Assembly (NCBI GenBank): GCA_016284635.1
Contig: JAEEPF010000014.1
Location: forward strand, 1 to 37,994
DNA from: Prevotella sp.
GTDB taxonomy: Bacteria; Bacteroidota; Bacteroidia; Bacteroidales; Bacteroidaceae
DNA length: 37,994 bases
Direction: 5' to 3'
The notes beneath the pieces are model-generated. The model had not been told where the DNA came from and ran no database searches. It saw only the letters and a list, made by a program, of their open reading frames with translations. The position numbers and the translations under genes are program-made. Positions 30,128-37,994 of the stretch are shown here, in pieces; position 1 is the stretch's first letter; the number at the start of each line of letters is the position of its first letter.

Positions 30128-31348
30128 TTATAGCTTTCTAATCACTAATGCACTATTCGTACCTCCGAAGCCGAAGGAATTGCTCAGCACCATATTCACT
30201 TCCATATCGACGGTCTTGGCCGTCAGGTTCAGTTTCTCTGAGTATTCGTCAGGGTTCTCGAAGTTGATGTTGGGCGCCACGAAGTTATGCTGCATCATCA
30301 GGATGCTGTAGACTATCTCTGAGGCGCCGGCCATCCAGCACTCGTGACCCGTCATCGACTTGGTCGAGCTGATGAGGGCACGCTGTCCTTGGAACATCCG
30401 TCCGAGGGCGATGGCCTCATACATGTCTCCCTGATGCGTCGATGTGGCATGGGCGTTGATATAGTCGATATCGTCGAGCACGATACCAGCATCCTCGACG
30501 GCACGCGTCATGGCTATCACACTCCCGTTGTCGCTGGGTTCGGAGATGCCGCCGCCGTTACTGGAGAAGCCATAGCCGATGACCTCTGCGAGGATGGTCG
30601 CCCCACGGGCCACGGCATGATCGTAGTCTTCGAGCACGAGGGCTGCCGCACCACCACTCGGGATCAGGCCGTCACGGTCCTTGTCGAATGGACGGCTGGC
30701 CTTCGTAGGTTCGTCCATGCGGACGGAGAAGGCGTTGAGGGCATCGAACGACGCCATCGAATAATAGTTCGTTTCCTGCGCACCGCCACAGAGCACCATG
30801 TCCTGCAGTCCCTGACGGATGAGCATCATACCCAGACCGATCGAGTGGCTGCCGCTGGCACAGGCAGCGCTGATAGTGAAGTTCACGCCACGCAGATGGA
30901 AGATGGTGCTGAGGTTCATATTCACCGTCGAGTTCATCGACTGGAAGATGAGCCCATAGCCCAGCATCGCTGTGTCGTGCTTCTCGTCCATGATCTTCGA
31001 CGACTCGATGACGGGCTTGGCCGACGAGTCGTTGCCAAAGATACAGCCCACCTCGTTCTGACGCAGGTAGTCGTCTGTGATACCTGCTTGTTCGAAGGCC
31101 TGGCGCGAGGCCATATAGGCATACTGCGCCTCTTCCGACATACCAGCACGGGTATGACGGTCGAGCATCTGCTTGGTGATGACGGGTGTCTCCACCTTGC
31201 CCATCAGTCCGCTACGGTAGCCGTAGCTCAAGCGGTCCTGATCGAGCACGATGCCCGACTTGCCTTGATAGAGTGAGTCTTTCACGGTCGCCAGCTCTGT
31301 ACCCAGACACGACCAGATACCCATTCCCGTTATAACAACTCTTCTCAT
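30128..31348 (-). CDS. 3-oxoacyl-ACP synthase (FabF/ApeR-like)
   Basis: This 406-aa stand-alone ketosynthase of normal length has a complete C163-H300-H335 site ('SAACASGSH', 'NAHATST', 'TKSMTGHECW') and K330. It extends the chain by decarboxylative condensation of malonyl-ACP. It is the only one of the three ketosynthases without a fused half and without a translated repeat, although a heptamer array lies directly upstream (31353-31381). Confidence 0.85.
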   Translation of the reverse strand: MRRVVITGMGIWSCLGTELATVKDSLYQGKSGIVLDQDRLSYGYRSGLMGKVETPVITKQMLDRHTRAGMSEEAQYAYMASRQAFEQAGITDDYLRQNEVGCIFGNDSSAKPVIESSKIMDEKHDTAMLGYGLIFQSMNSTVNMNLSTIFHLRGVNFTISAACASGSHSIGLGMMLIRQGLQDMVLCGGAQETNYYSMASFDALNAFSVRMDEPTKASRPFDKDRDGLIPSGGAAALVLEDYDHAVARGATILAEVIGYGFSSNGGGISEPSDNGSVIAMTRAVEDAGIVLDDIDYINAHATSTHQGDMYEAIALGRMFQGQRALISSTKSMTGHECWMAGASEIVYSILMMQHNFVAPNINFENPDEYSEKLNLTAKTVDMEVNMVLSNSFGFGGTNSALVIRKL

Positions 31349-31352
31349 TTCT

Positions 31353-31381
31353 ACTGTCTCCTGACTCCTGTCTCCTGACTA
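31353..31381. repeat. Heptamer array WCTCCTG in an intergenic gap
   Basis: Four units fill the 33-bp gap between the ketoreductase stop and the ketosynthase start. On the transcript they read GGAGACA/GGAGTCA and could act as a ribosome-binding stretch. Confidence 0.65.
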
Positions 31382-32113
31382 CTAAGTATACAGTCCGCCG
31401 TTGATGTTGATGACCTCGCCTGTGATATAGGCAGCCTCGTCTGAAGCGAGGAAAGCCGCCAGGGCAGCCACCTCATCAGGCGATCCGAAGCGTCCTGAGG
31501 GAATCATTTTCTTCAGCTCGTCCACGGGCAGACCCTTCGTCATATCGGTCTCAATGAAGCCTGGGGCTATGGCGTTGACGGTGATATTGCGTGGTGCCAC
31601 CTCCTGTGCCAGCGCCTTCGTAGCGCCGATGACGGCAGCCTTGGCAGCGCTGTAGTTCGTCTGTCCAGGCAGTCCCTTTACACCTGAGAGCGATGCCATG
31701 TTGATGATGCGTCCGCCACGCTTACGGGGCATCATGTGTTTCAGCAGATGGCGTGTCACGTAGAAGTAGCCGTTCAGCGTCGTGTCGAGCACCTTGTGCC
31801 AGTCCTCGTCGGGCATCATGAACATCACGTTGTCACGACGGATGCCGGCATTGTTCACCAGCACGCCGAACCAGTCCTCAGGGTGTTTCTGCTCCCATTC
31901 CGTCAGGGCCGTTTCAATGGCCTTGGGGTCAGAGGTGTCGAAGGGCAGGAGTTCTGCCGTACCACCATTGGCGGCAATCTCGTCTGCCACACTCTGGGCA
32001 GCCTCACGATTACTCAGGAAGTTGATCACTACCGGCCAGCCTGCTGCTGCCAGACGCAAGGCAATAGCCTTACCAATACCACGGGATGCACCCGTCACTA
32101 ATGCGTATTTCAT
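31382..32113 (-). CDS. 3-oxoacyl-ACP reductase (FabG/ApeQ-like)
   Basis: This 243-aa short-chain dehydrogenase has the NADPH loop TGASRGIG (7-14), NNAG (87-90), S141, and the YSAAK catalytic pair Y154/K158. It reduces each beta-keto group before dehydration. The start is the ATG at 32111-32113 (MKYALVTGAS); a reading from 32158 would begin upstream of the -7 element at 32135-32143. It is the first gene of the cluster operon. Confidence 0.9.
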   Translation of the reverse strand: MKYALVTGASRGIGKAIALRLAAAGWPVVINFLSNREAAQSVADEIAANGGTAELLPFDTSDPKAIETALTEWEQKHPEDWFGVLVNNAGIRRDNVMFMMPDEDWHKVLDTTLNGYFYVTRHLLKHMMPRKRGGRIINMASLSGVKGLPGQTNYSAAKAAVIGATKALAQEVAPRNITVNAIAPGFIETDMTKGLPVDELKKMIPSGRFGSPDEVAALAAFLASDEAAYITGEVININGGLYT

Positions 32114-32134
32114 ACTCTTTATCCTAAAATTTTT

Positions 32135-32143
32135 GCAAAAGTA
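32135..32143 (-). promoter_or_regulatory. Promoter of the polyene cluster
   Basis: On the minus strand TACTTTTGC matches the -7 consensus, 22 nt before the ketoreductase ATG. A T-rich run ending TTTG (32167-32170) is the best -33 candidate, with a longish 23-nt spacer. No other -7 element was seen in the larger gaps of the cluster, so this may drive all 22 genes. Confidence 0.6.
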
Positions 32144-32183
32144 AGCATTTTCTTGCAATAATCGAACAAAAAAAATATTAATA

Positions 32184-32217
32184 TTGTTTTTTTATCAGAT
32201 TTTATGCTTATCTTTGC
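32184..32217 (+). promoter_or_regulatory. Promoter of the GH94 gene
   Basis: TTG (32184-32186), 22 nt, and TATCTTTGC (32209-32217) precede the ATG at 32255. It is divergent from the cluster promoter with only about 65 bp between the -7 elements. Confidence 0.65.
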
Positions 32218-32254
32218 CTCAAAATTTGTGCCACTAACTTAATTTTAGCATAAT

Positions 32255-34696
32255 ATGGAACAACAGAAACGTTACGGTCATTTCGACGACCAGCACCGCG
32301 AGTATGTCATCACAGACCCGCAGACCCCTTGGCCCTGGATCAACTATCTGGGTAACGAGGACTTCTTCTCACTGATTTCTAACACAGCCGGCGGTTACAG
32401 CTTCTATAAGGATGCCAAGTTCCGCCGTATCACCCGCTACCGTTACAACAACGTGCCGATGGATAACGGTGGTCGCTACTTCTACATCAAGGATGGCGAT
32501 ACCGTTTGGAACCCGGGGTGGAAACCCTGTAAGACGCCGCTCGACTTCTACGAGTGCCGTCACGGTATGAGCTACACCCGCATCACGGGCCGCAAGAACG
32601 GCGTGGAGGCTTCTGTGCTCTTCTTCGTGCCCTTGAAGAAATGGGCAGAGGTGCAGAAACTCACCCTGAAGAACGAATCGAAGGAGGTGAAGCAGCTGAA
32701 GCTCTTCTCGTTTGAGGAGTGGTGTCTGTGGAATGCCGCTACCGATATGGAGAACTTCCAGCGTAATTTCTCGACTGGAGAAGTCGAGATCGAAGGTTCG
32801 ACCATCTATCACAAGACCGAGTATCGTGAGCGTCGTAACCACTACGCCTTCTACCACGTGAATGCCCCCATTCAGGGTTTCGATACAGACCGCGAAACGT
32901 TCGTTGGGTTATATAATGAGTTTGCAGATCCGCAGGCCGTGATGGAGGGAAAGCCTCGTAATTCTCATGCCCACGGATGGAGCCCCATCGCCTCACACTA
33001 CATCGAGATCACCCTGCAGCCAGGCGAGTCGAAGGACTTCGTCTTCTTGCTGGGCTACATCGAGAATGAGCAGGACGAGAAGTTCGAGGCGCCTCAAGTG
33101 ATCAACAAGAAGAAGGCCCACGCCCTCATCGCCGAACTCGACACCACGGAGAAAGTAGACAAGGCATTCGCTGAGCTCTGCGCCCTCTGGGATAATCTCC
33201 TTAATATATATAAGGTACGCACAGGAAACGACAAGCTGGACCGCATGGTCAACATCTGGAACCAATACCAGTGTATGGTCACCTTCAACTTCTCTCGCTC
33301 GGCTTCATTCTTCGAGAGTGGTGTAGGTCGTGGCATGGGCTTCCGCGACTCTAATCAGGACCTCGTGGGCTTCGTCCATCAGATTCCACCTCGCGCCCGT
33401 CAGCGCATCATCGACATCGCCTCCACCCAGTTCCCCGACGGAGGTTGCTACCACCAGTATCAGCCTCTCACCAAGCGTGGTAACAACGACATCGGTGGTG
33501 GCTTCAACGATGACCCCTGCTGGCTCATCTTCGGTACGGTGGCTTATATCAAGGAGACGGGCGACTTCTCTATCCTCGACGAGATGGTGCCCTTCGACAA
33601 CCAGCCCGGTACGGAGGTAACACTCTTCGAGCACCTGAAAATCTCGATGGACCACGTCATCAAGAACCTCGGTCCCCACATGCTGCCGCTCATCGGTCGT
33701 GCCGACTGGAACGACTGTCTGAACCTGAACTGCTTCTCCTGGGATCCAAACGAGAGTTTCCAGACCACAGAGAACGTCAGTGAAGGCACCAAGGCCGAAT
33801 CGCTCATGATTGCCGGTCTGTTCGTTGTCACTGGTAAGGACTATGTCGCCCTCTGCAAGAAACTCGGCAAGGCTGACGAGGCCGCCCGCATGCAGCAGGC
33901 CGTCGACGCGATGATCGAGGCCGTGAAGAAGCACGGCTGGGACGGTGAGTGGTATCTCCGCGCCTACGACTTCTACGGCCGTAAGATCGGCTCCAACGAG
34001 TGCGACGAGGCCAAGATCTTCATCGAGAGTCAGGGCTGGTGCACGATGGCCGAGATTGGCGCAGAGGACGGTCTGGTGGCCAAGTCGCTCGACTCCTGCA
34101 AGAAGTATTTGGAGTGCGAACACGGTATGGTGCTCAACAACCCAGCCTTCACGAAATACATTTACGAATATGGCGAAATCAGCTCATATCCAGAAGGTTA
34201 TAAGGAGAACGCCGGCATATTCTGTCACAACAATCCGTGGGTGATTATCGGTGAGTGTCTCGCAGGACGTGGCAACGACGCCTGGAGCCACTACGCCAAG
34301 ATCCTGCCAAGCTACGTCGAGGAGAAATACCAGACGCTGCACAAGGTGGAGCCTTACGTGAACTGTCAGATGGTGGCCGGTAAGGACGCCTTCCGTCCGG
34401 GTGAGGGCAAGAACTCCTGGCTTACGGGTACCGCTGCTTGGATGTGGTACACCGTCTCGGAGTTTATCCTCGGCATTAAGCCCGACTACGATGGCATCCG
34501 TATCGATCCGTGTCTGCCCGAGACGGCCGGCGACTATACCGTCAAGCGCAAGTTCCGCGACGCAGACTACGAGATCACCATCCATCCCAACGGCGCCCAG
34601 AAGGGTGTGAAGCAGGTTATCCTCGACGGCCAGCCTATCGACGGCACCGTCATCCCCTACTCGCCTGGTAAGCACGTCGTCGAAGCCACGATGTAA
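32255..34696 (+). CDS. Cellobiose phosphorylase (GH94)
   Basis: This 813-aa protein is close to the 820-aa size of characterised cellobiose phosphorylases. It cleaves cellobiose with phosphate to glucose 1-phosphate and glucose in the cytoplasm. '[19 protein letters not shown]' near 74-91 is typical of the N-terminal beta-sandwich. The catalytic helical barrel has '[14 protein letters not shown]' (360-373), '[14 protein letters not shown]' with the general-acid Asp at about 419-420, and '[11 protein letters not shown]'. The end '[13 protein letters not shown]' is the usual C-terminal strand. It has its own promoter and is unlikely to be part of the pigment system; glucose 1-phosphate could feed sugar donors. 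Confidence 0.85.
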   Translation: MEQQKRYGHFDDQHREYVITDPQTPWPWINYLGNEDFFSLISNTAGGYSFYKDAKFRRITRYRYNNVPMDNGGRYFYIKDGDTVWNPGWKPCKTPLDFYECRHGMSYTRITGRKNGVEASVLFFVPLKKWAEVQKLTLKNESKEVKQLKLFSFEEWCLWNAATDMENFQRNFSTGEVEIEGSTIYHKTEYRERRNHYAFYHVNAPIQGFDTDRETFVGLYNEFADPQAVMEGKPRNSHAHGWSPIASHYIEITLQPGESKDFVFLLGYIENEQDEKFEAPQVINKKKAHALIAELDTTEKVDKAFAELCALWDNLLNIYKVRTGNDKLDRMVNIWNQYQCMVTFNFSRSASFFESGVGRGMGFRDSNQDLVGFVHQIPPRARQRIIDIASTQFPDGGCYHQYQPLTKRGNNDIGGGFNDDPCWLIFGTVAYIKETGDFSILDEMVPFDNQPGTEVTLFEHLKISMDHVIKNLGPHMLPLIGRADWNDCLNLNCFSWDPNESFQTTENVSEGTKAESLMIAGLFVVTGKDYVALCKKLGKADEAARMQQAVDAMIEAVKKHGWDGEWYLRAYDFYGRKIGSNECDEAKIFIESQGWCTMAEIGAEDGLVAKSLDSCKKYLECEHGMVLNNPAFTKYIYEYGEISSYPEGYKENAGIFCHNNPWVIIGECLAGRGNDAWSHYAKILPSYVEEKYQTLHKVEPYVNCQMVAGKDAFRPGEGKNSWLTGTAAWMWYTVSEFILGIKPDYDGIRIDPCLPETAGDYTVKRKFRDADYEITIHPNGAQKGVKQVILDGQPIDGTVIPYSPGKHVVEATM

Positions 34697-34736
34697 AAAT
34701 AAACCACAGATTGCGCAGATTACATTAAAGTATAGT

Positions 34737-36797
34737 ATGGTTTTAAAAAATAGCAGATGGTCGAAGGTGTGGATGGGAGTATTCTCATTCCTCCTTCCTC
34801 TTTCCTCGTTCCTCGTCATCTCCTGCGGCAACAAGCCCAGCGAGGAAGAGATGGCGAGGGCCGAGCAGCTCATCGAGTCAGCCCACAAGGCTAAGGACTA
34901 CAAGCAGCTGATGCAGCTGGCCGACAATTTTGAGGCCAAAGGCACTCTGACACCTGCCAAGGCCTACTACTGGCGCGGCTATGCCAGCGACAGGACCAAC
35001 CGCCGACGGATGGCCGAGTTCTACTACAACACCGCCCTCAAGGCTGCTGCCGACGAAGACCTCGACATCTACGCCAAGGCCGCCAGCCATCTGGCAAACC
35101 TCATGGCCATCAGGGGCGACTACGCCAACGGCCTCAAGCTCGCCGCGCCCGTCGTGCAGAAACTGGAGGAACAGAAGTGCGACACCACCAGCGACTACGT
35201 GAACCTGCTCATCTATATAGGCTGCTGCCAGGCTGGTCTCGGCACCTCTGGCGAAGCCACGACCGACGGCTTCGACAAAGCTTACGAGAAGCACCTCGAC
35301 AACGTGAAGAAGAACCGCACGGACGAGGCCTATAAGAGCGCCTTCGCCGGACTCGTCAACATCGTCTACGCTTGTAACTACACGGGCCAGTACCGCGAAG
35401 CTATCAAATGGAACGGTCACCTGAGCGAGATGCTCAGCGAGTACGAGCAGCGACCGGGCGTCAATCCGGACTACGTCGACAAGCAGCAGGCCCGCTACAA
35501 CCTCTATCAGGCGCAGGCCCTCGAAGGACTGTGCAGAACCGAGGAGGCGTCGAAGTCTTTCGACGCCTTCCGGGCTACGGAGTTCGCAAAGACGCCCGAG
35601 GGACGCATCATGGCCAATGACTACCTCATCGCCGCCAAGCGCTGGGACGAGGCTGCCGACAACTACCAGAGCCTCACGGCCTTGTTGGGTGACAACGACG
35701 ACGGCTACTCGCTCGACAACATCCAGTCGCTCGTGCTGAAGAAGTATCAGGCCAACCTCCTCGCAGGCCGTCGCGACAGCGCCATCGCCATCAGCATGCA
35801 GCTCTGCGACTCCCTCGCCGGAGCCTTCAAGCGCGCCAAGGAGATCGACGCAGCCGAGCAGGCCGTCATCGTCAGCAAGGTCGAGGAACTCGGCGACCAG
35901 CAGGTGGCAGCCGAACGCCAGAACCAGTTGCAGAGAATCGGTCTCGTCGGACTGCTGTTCCTCCTCATCCTAGGCTATATGCTCTATCGCCGCTACCATC
36001 ACCACCAGTTGAAGAAGGCGCACGAAGAACTGCAGGAAGACGTTGAGTCGATTGAGGCCGTCGCCACAGAACGCACGCGTACAGAGACCGAGCAGCGCCT
36101 GGCCGCAGCCATCCAGCAGCGGCTCTCCCATGCTCCCCTGCCCCAGCGCAACGATATGGCCCTCTACGTCTCGCAGACGCCCGGCACCATGCCCGGAGGC
36201 AGCTTCTACGACACCCTGCTCTGCGACGACACCTTGCTCTTCTGCATCGGCAGCGCCGCTGCACAGGGCATCGACGCCGCCACGGCCGCAGCGATGGCAT
36301 GGGCACAGTTCCGCACGGCAGCCGCCTTCGGACAGGCACCCGAGCAGATTGTCAACGCCATCAGCGAGGCCATCGCCGACGGACAGAACATCCCCATGCG
36401 CCTCTTCGTCGGACAGCTCGACCTCATCACAGGACTACTGCGCTACTGCAACGCCGGCAACAACACGCCCCTGCTCACCGACGAGGAAATCAGCCTGCTA
36501 CCTGTTGACGACACAGCACCTGCCGGCTCTCAGCCGGGCACGGTCTATACCGCCCAGGAGACCACCATCGCGCCGGGCAAGCTGCTCTTCATCTACACCA
36601 ACGGCATCGCCGAAGCCAAGGATGCCGACGGCAAGCCGCTCGGCGACAACCGTCTCCGCGGCATGGCCCTCCAGGCCGTGAAGCTCAACGCCAAGCCGCA
36701 GCCGTTCTACGACAACATCCTCAAGGCCATCGACAACTATACAGGTGGCACTCCCCAGGCCGAAGACCTCACCCTGATGGTCGTCGCCAGGAGATAA
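34737..36797 (+). CDS. TPR lipoprotein with degenerate SpoIIE/PPM phosphatase domain
   Basis: This 686-aa protein has a lipoprotein signal peptide (1-29, lipobox VISC, C30). TPR-like helices span about 35-395, a membrane helix about 402-418 and a coiled coil about 420-465. The C-terminal domain has the SpoIIE/RsbU shape. In active enzymes this domain dephosphorylates anti-sigma antagonists. Here the metal-binding Asp positions are changed: GGD is GGS (S489), GDVSGKG is GSAAAQG (S506) and YTDG is YTNG (N622); only D677 near the end remains. It is probably a pseudophosphatase acting by binding. The hydrophobic part of the signal peptide is encoded by a half-copy of the palindromic element (34768-34818). 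ATG at 34773 is an alternative start. The gene is notably GC-rich. Confidence 0.7.
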   Translation: MVLKNSRWSKVWMGVFSFLLPLSSFLVISCGNKPSEEEMARAEQLIESAHKAKDYKQLMQLADNFEAKGTLTPAKAYYWRGYASDRTNRRRMAEFYYNTALKAAADEDLDIYAKAASHLANLMAIRGDYANGLKLAAPVVQKLEEQKCDTTSDYVNLLIYIGCCQAGLGTSGEATTDGFDKAYEKHLDNVKKNRTDEAYKSAFAGLVNIVYACNYTGQYREAIKWNGHLSEMLSEYEQRPGVNPDYVDKQQARYNLYQAQALEGLCRTEEASKSFDAFRATEFAKTPEGRIMANDYLIAAKRWDEAADNYQSLTALLGDNDDGYSLDNIQSLVLKKYQANLLAGRRDSAIAISMQLCDSLAGAFKRAKEIDAAEQAVIVSKVEELGDQQVAAERQNQLQRIGLVGLLFLLILGYMLYRRYHHHQLKKAHEELQEDVESIEAVATERTRTETEQRLAAAIQQRLSHAPLPQRNDMALYVSQTPGTMPGGSFYDTLLCDDTLLFCIGSAAAQGIDAATAAAMAWAQFRTAAAFGQAPEQIVNAISEAIADGQNIPMRLFVGQLDLITGLLRYCNAGNNTPLLTDEEISLLPVDDTAPAGSQPGTVYTAQETTIAPGKLLFIYTNGIAEAKDADGKPLGDNRLRGMALQAVKLNAKPQPFYDNILKAIDNYTGGTPQAEDLTLMVVARR
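34768..34818. repeat. Half-copy of the palindromic element in a signal peptide
   Basis: GGGAGTATTC matches the right end of the core seen in E3-E5 and is followed by a heptamer arm (TCATTCC, TCCTTCC, TCTTTCC, TCGTTCC, TCG). It is read as VFSFLLPLSSFL, one frame away from the frame used in E4. Confidence 0.65.
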
Positions 36798-36818
36798 CAG
36801 CCGTCACATAAACAGATT

Positions 36819-37253
36819 ATGACTCAAGAAAATATCCCGCAGCCCGCAGACATCAAGGAACTGCTGAACCGCAAGGATCGCTTTGCTGTCCTTGCGGGCT
36901 GCAGGATCACAGAAGTAGATGAGCATCGCGCCGTCGCGGTGATGACGGTCACGGAGGCCCATCTCAACGGCGGCGACGTGTGCCAGGGCGGTGCCCTCTT
37001 CACACTGGCCGATCTCGCCATCGCGGCACTCATGAACCACGGCGGACAGCTCACCTTCGGCATCTCCAACAGTCTGATGTTCGTTTCCAGCGCCCGTTTG
37101 GGCGACACCCTTACCGCCGAGGCCGTCAGCGTCGCCGACCACCACAAGATCCCCGCCGTCGAGGTGCGCGTCACCAATCAGGACGGCCGCCTCATCTGCC
37201 ACGTCACCGGCATGGGCTACCGCAAGAACGCACAAGTGGGCCTCGGACTTTAG
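36819..37253 (+). CDS. PaaI-type hotdog thioesterase
   Basis: This 144-aa acyl-CoA thioesterase has the family motif 'HLNGGDVCQGGALFTLADLA' (catalytic N/D/G region) and the C-terminal strand 'ICHVTGMGYRK'. PaaI enzymes hydrolyse aryl- or short acyl-CoA. It starts 21 bp after the preceding gene on the same strand. Its stop codon lies inside a nested hairpin region. A link with the pigment pathway is possible but not supported by operon structure. Confidence 0.8.
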   Translation: MTQENIPQPADIKELLNRKDRFAVLAGCRITEVDEHRAVAVMTVTEAHLNGGDVCQGGALFTLADLAIAALMNHGGQLTFGISNSLMFVSSARLGDTLTAEAVSVADHHKIPAVEVRVTNQDGRLICHVTGMGYRKNAQVGLGL

Positions 37254-37315
37254 ACAGACTAAAGTCGGAGTTTACCCTAACTAAAGTCCCACTTTAGTGC
37301 CACTAAAGTCCGAGG
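37241..37315. repeat. Nested ACTTTAG hairpins at the 3' end of the PaaI gene
   Basis: CCTCGGACTTTAG (37241-37253, including the stop codon) pairs perfectly with its complement at 37303-37315. Between them are three more copies of CTAAAGT or its complement that can form alternative stems. A terminator or mRNA-stability element is possible; there is no U-run after it. Confidence 0.5.
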
Positions 37316-37637
37316 TTGCTCCGGGCAGGAAAACTGTTACAAAAGTTACATTGACTTTTTGTGTAAAGCCTGAATCGGCTACGATAATGGCTATCATGCA
37401 ACATATTTCCTTCAAAGTATTAACTGGGTACTAAAATTCAGCGTCGCTGACATGTGCGCCAAGTGAGGTTAAAGCATCGGAAAACAGGGGTTCGTGCATC
37501 GCTTATGATGCCTACGAGAGCAAAAATTTGATACATTCTGACCCATACCGAGTGATTGCATAGCTGGCTCTGCCGCTTTAGTAATAACGTATCTTATTGA
37601 TATTCAGTTTTTTAGCTAAATTATTACTAGCTAGTCC
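37316..37637. other. Non-coding stretch
   Basis: No convincing gene seen. The sequence contains a GTTACAAAA/GTTACATTG nonamer pair near 37336 and several AT-rich stretches. No promoter with both elements was found. Together with the flanking repeats it makes a 555-bp gap between the thioesterase and the transporter fragment. Confidence 0.4.
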
Positions 37638-37782
37638 GTTACAATTACAGTTGTTACAGTATGCTTTCTTTTTCTCGCAAAAATCTTAAATATATATAAT
37701 TATCTGTATATCAGCAAGTTATATAAATCCTGCAAGATTTTGGGGTTCTGAGAAACCTAATTGTAACAACTGTAACTGTAAC
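37638..37782. repeat. Composite palindrome with TGTAAC arms
   Basis: 21-bp arms (37638-37658 and 37762-37782) match 20 of 21 as inverted repeats. They consist of GTTACA-type units and flank a 103-nt AT-rich core that itself contains AAAATCTT/AAGATTTT. It ends 26 bp before the stop of the transporter fragment. Confidence 0.6.
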
Positions 37783-37808
37783 AAACTCAATCGTGCGCTT
37801 ACAAATTC

Positions 37809-37994
37809 TTAGCCGAAGACGAAGCGGAAGGATTCGAAGAACTGGACAGCGAAGAGATAGATGACGATGAGGGGGGCGCCGTGGGCGATGCCCGTGCTGA
37901 GGGTGTCGAGGATGTCGGATAGGCTGCGCAGACGACCCGATACGAGGCCGAAGGTGACGGAGAAGAGGCACACACCAAAGGCGATGACAGGCAC
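37809..37994 (-). CDS. Membrane transporter C-terminal fragment (AbgT-like)
   Basis: This is the last 61 codons of a gene that begins beyond the right edge. Two membrane segments are visible. The pattern 'FGLVSGRLRSLSDILDTL' followed by 'APLIVIYLFAVQFFESF' resembles the region of AbgT transporters before the 'WSNLG' motif. In AbgT about 100 more residues follow, whereas here a stop comes at once, beside a composite palindrome. It may be a truncated gene or a different transporter family that naturally ends here. Confidence 0.35.
   Translation of the reverse strand: MPVIAFGVCLFSVTFGLVSGRLRSLSDILDTLSTGIAHGAPLIVIYLFAVQFFESFRFVFG

Noticed and set aside
8314..32113. Carotenoid cluster
   Set aside because: The CrtI-like genes suggest it, but there is no phytoene synthase or prenyl-transferase, while KS, ACP, ketoreductase and dehydratase genes are abundant.
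32114..32158. Longer N-terminus for the ketoreductase
   Set aside because: The -7 promoter element lies within it; the family starts directly at MKYALVTGAS.
33305..34123. Minus-strand open frame inside the GH94 gene
   Set aside because: The plus strand encodes a full-length cellobiose phosphorylase; the opposite frame is open only because of its GC-rich codon use.
36043..36681. Plus-strand Pro/Ser/Arg-rich open frame in the phosphatase-like gene
   Set aside because: It overlaps the SpoIIE-like domain in another frame and has low-complexity composition typical of a GC-rich shadow.

Overview
The window looks like a chromosomal segment of a gut or oral Bacteroidota of the Prevotella type. The signs are repeated Bacteroidota promoters (-7 element TAnnTTTG), the Bacteroidales-specific set amidase / smalltalk / HU-CHB_HEX / DUF4248 / BT4734-VapE, a GH94 cellobiose phosphorylase, and a polyene-type pigment cluster with flexirubin/aryl-polyene gene content. 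No rRNA, tRNA, integrase or transposase was seen.

Layout. (1) 1-3100, AT-rich accessory DNA: N-terminus of an AbiEi-like antitoxin with an operator-like palindrome on its promoter, a WYL regulator, a two-gene operon for secreted proteins (one a 25-residue DYFGN tandem-repeat protein) ending in a strong terminator, and a small hypothetical. (2) 3136-8167, minus strand: peptidoglycan amidase, 31-aa smalltalk microprotein, HU domain fused to a chitobiase-C-terminal-like domain, DUF4248 protein, BT4734/VapE primase-helicase and a 101-aa partner. (3) 8314-32113, minus strand: about 24 kb and 22 genes, probably one operon from a promoter near 32140 to a hairpin terminator near 8250. It encodes a type II PKS/FAS-like system: ketoreductase, three ketosynthases (two fused to a KS-like half), two hotdog dehydratases, three acyl carrier proteins, thioesterase, AMP ligase, O-methyltransferase, four acyltransferase domains (one fused to a GT2), two CrtI-like FAD oxidoreductases, an SMR-LolA fusion, an MMPL exporter, an esterase and two secreted proteins. 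The expected product is an aryl-polyene or flexirubin-like pigment carried to the outer membrane, possibly as a glycolipid. DarA/DarB, an ammonia lyase and a chorismate lyase were not seen. (4) 32255-37253, plus strand: GH94 phosphorylase, a TPR lipoprotein with a degenerate SpoIIE/PPM domain, and a PaaI-type thioesterase. (5) 37254-37808 is non-coding and repeat-rich; a truncated membrane-transporter C-terminus follows.

The most unusual signal is a family of short composite palindromes. Each has two 34-bp inverted arms made of 7-bp units around a variable core (AAATGTC...GAGTATT/C). At least five copies lie inside genes of the cluster. Their cores are 22, 34, 46, 46 and 49 nt, so they differ only by multiples of three, and all are read through in frame. 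Two sit exactly at the junction between a ketosynthase and its fused KS-like half; two more, plus a heptamer array, lie in loops of the MMPL exporter; a half-copy encodes the hydrophobic part of a lipoprotein signal peptide. Related heptamer and nonamer arrays fill most intergenic gaps and occupy the same hairpin in both CrtI-like paralogues. The behaviour resembles Rickettsia palindromic elements, but the sequence family is different and I do not recognise it as described.
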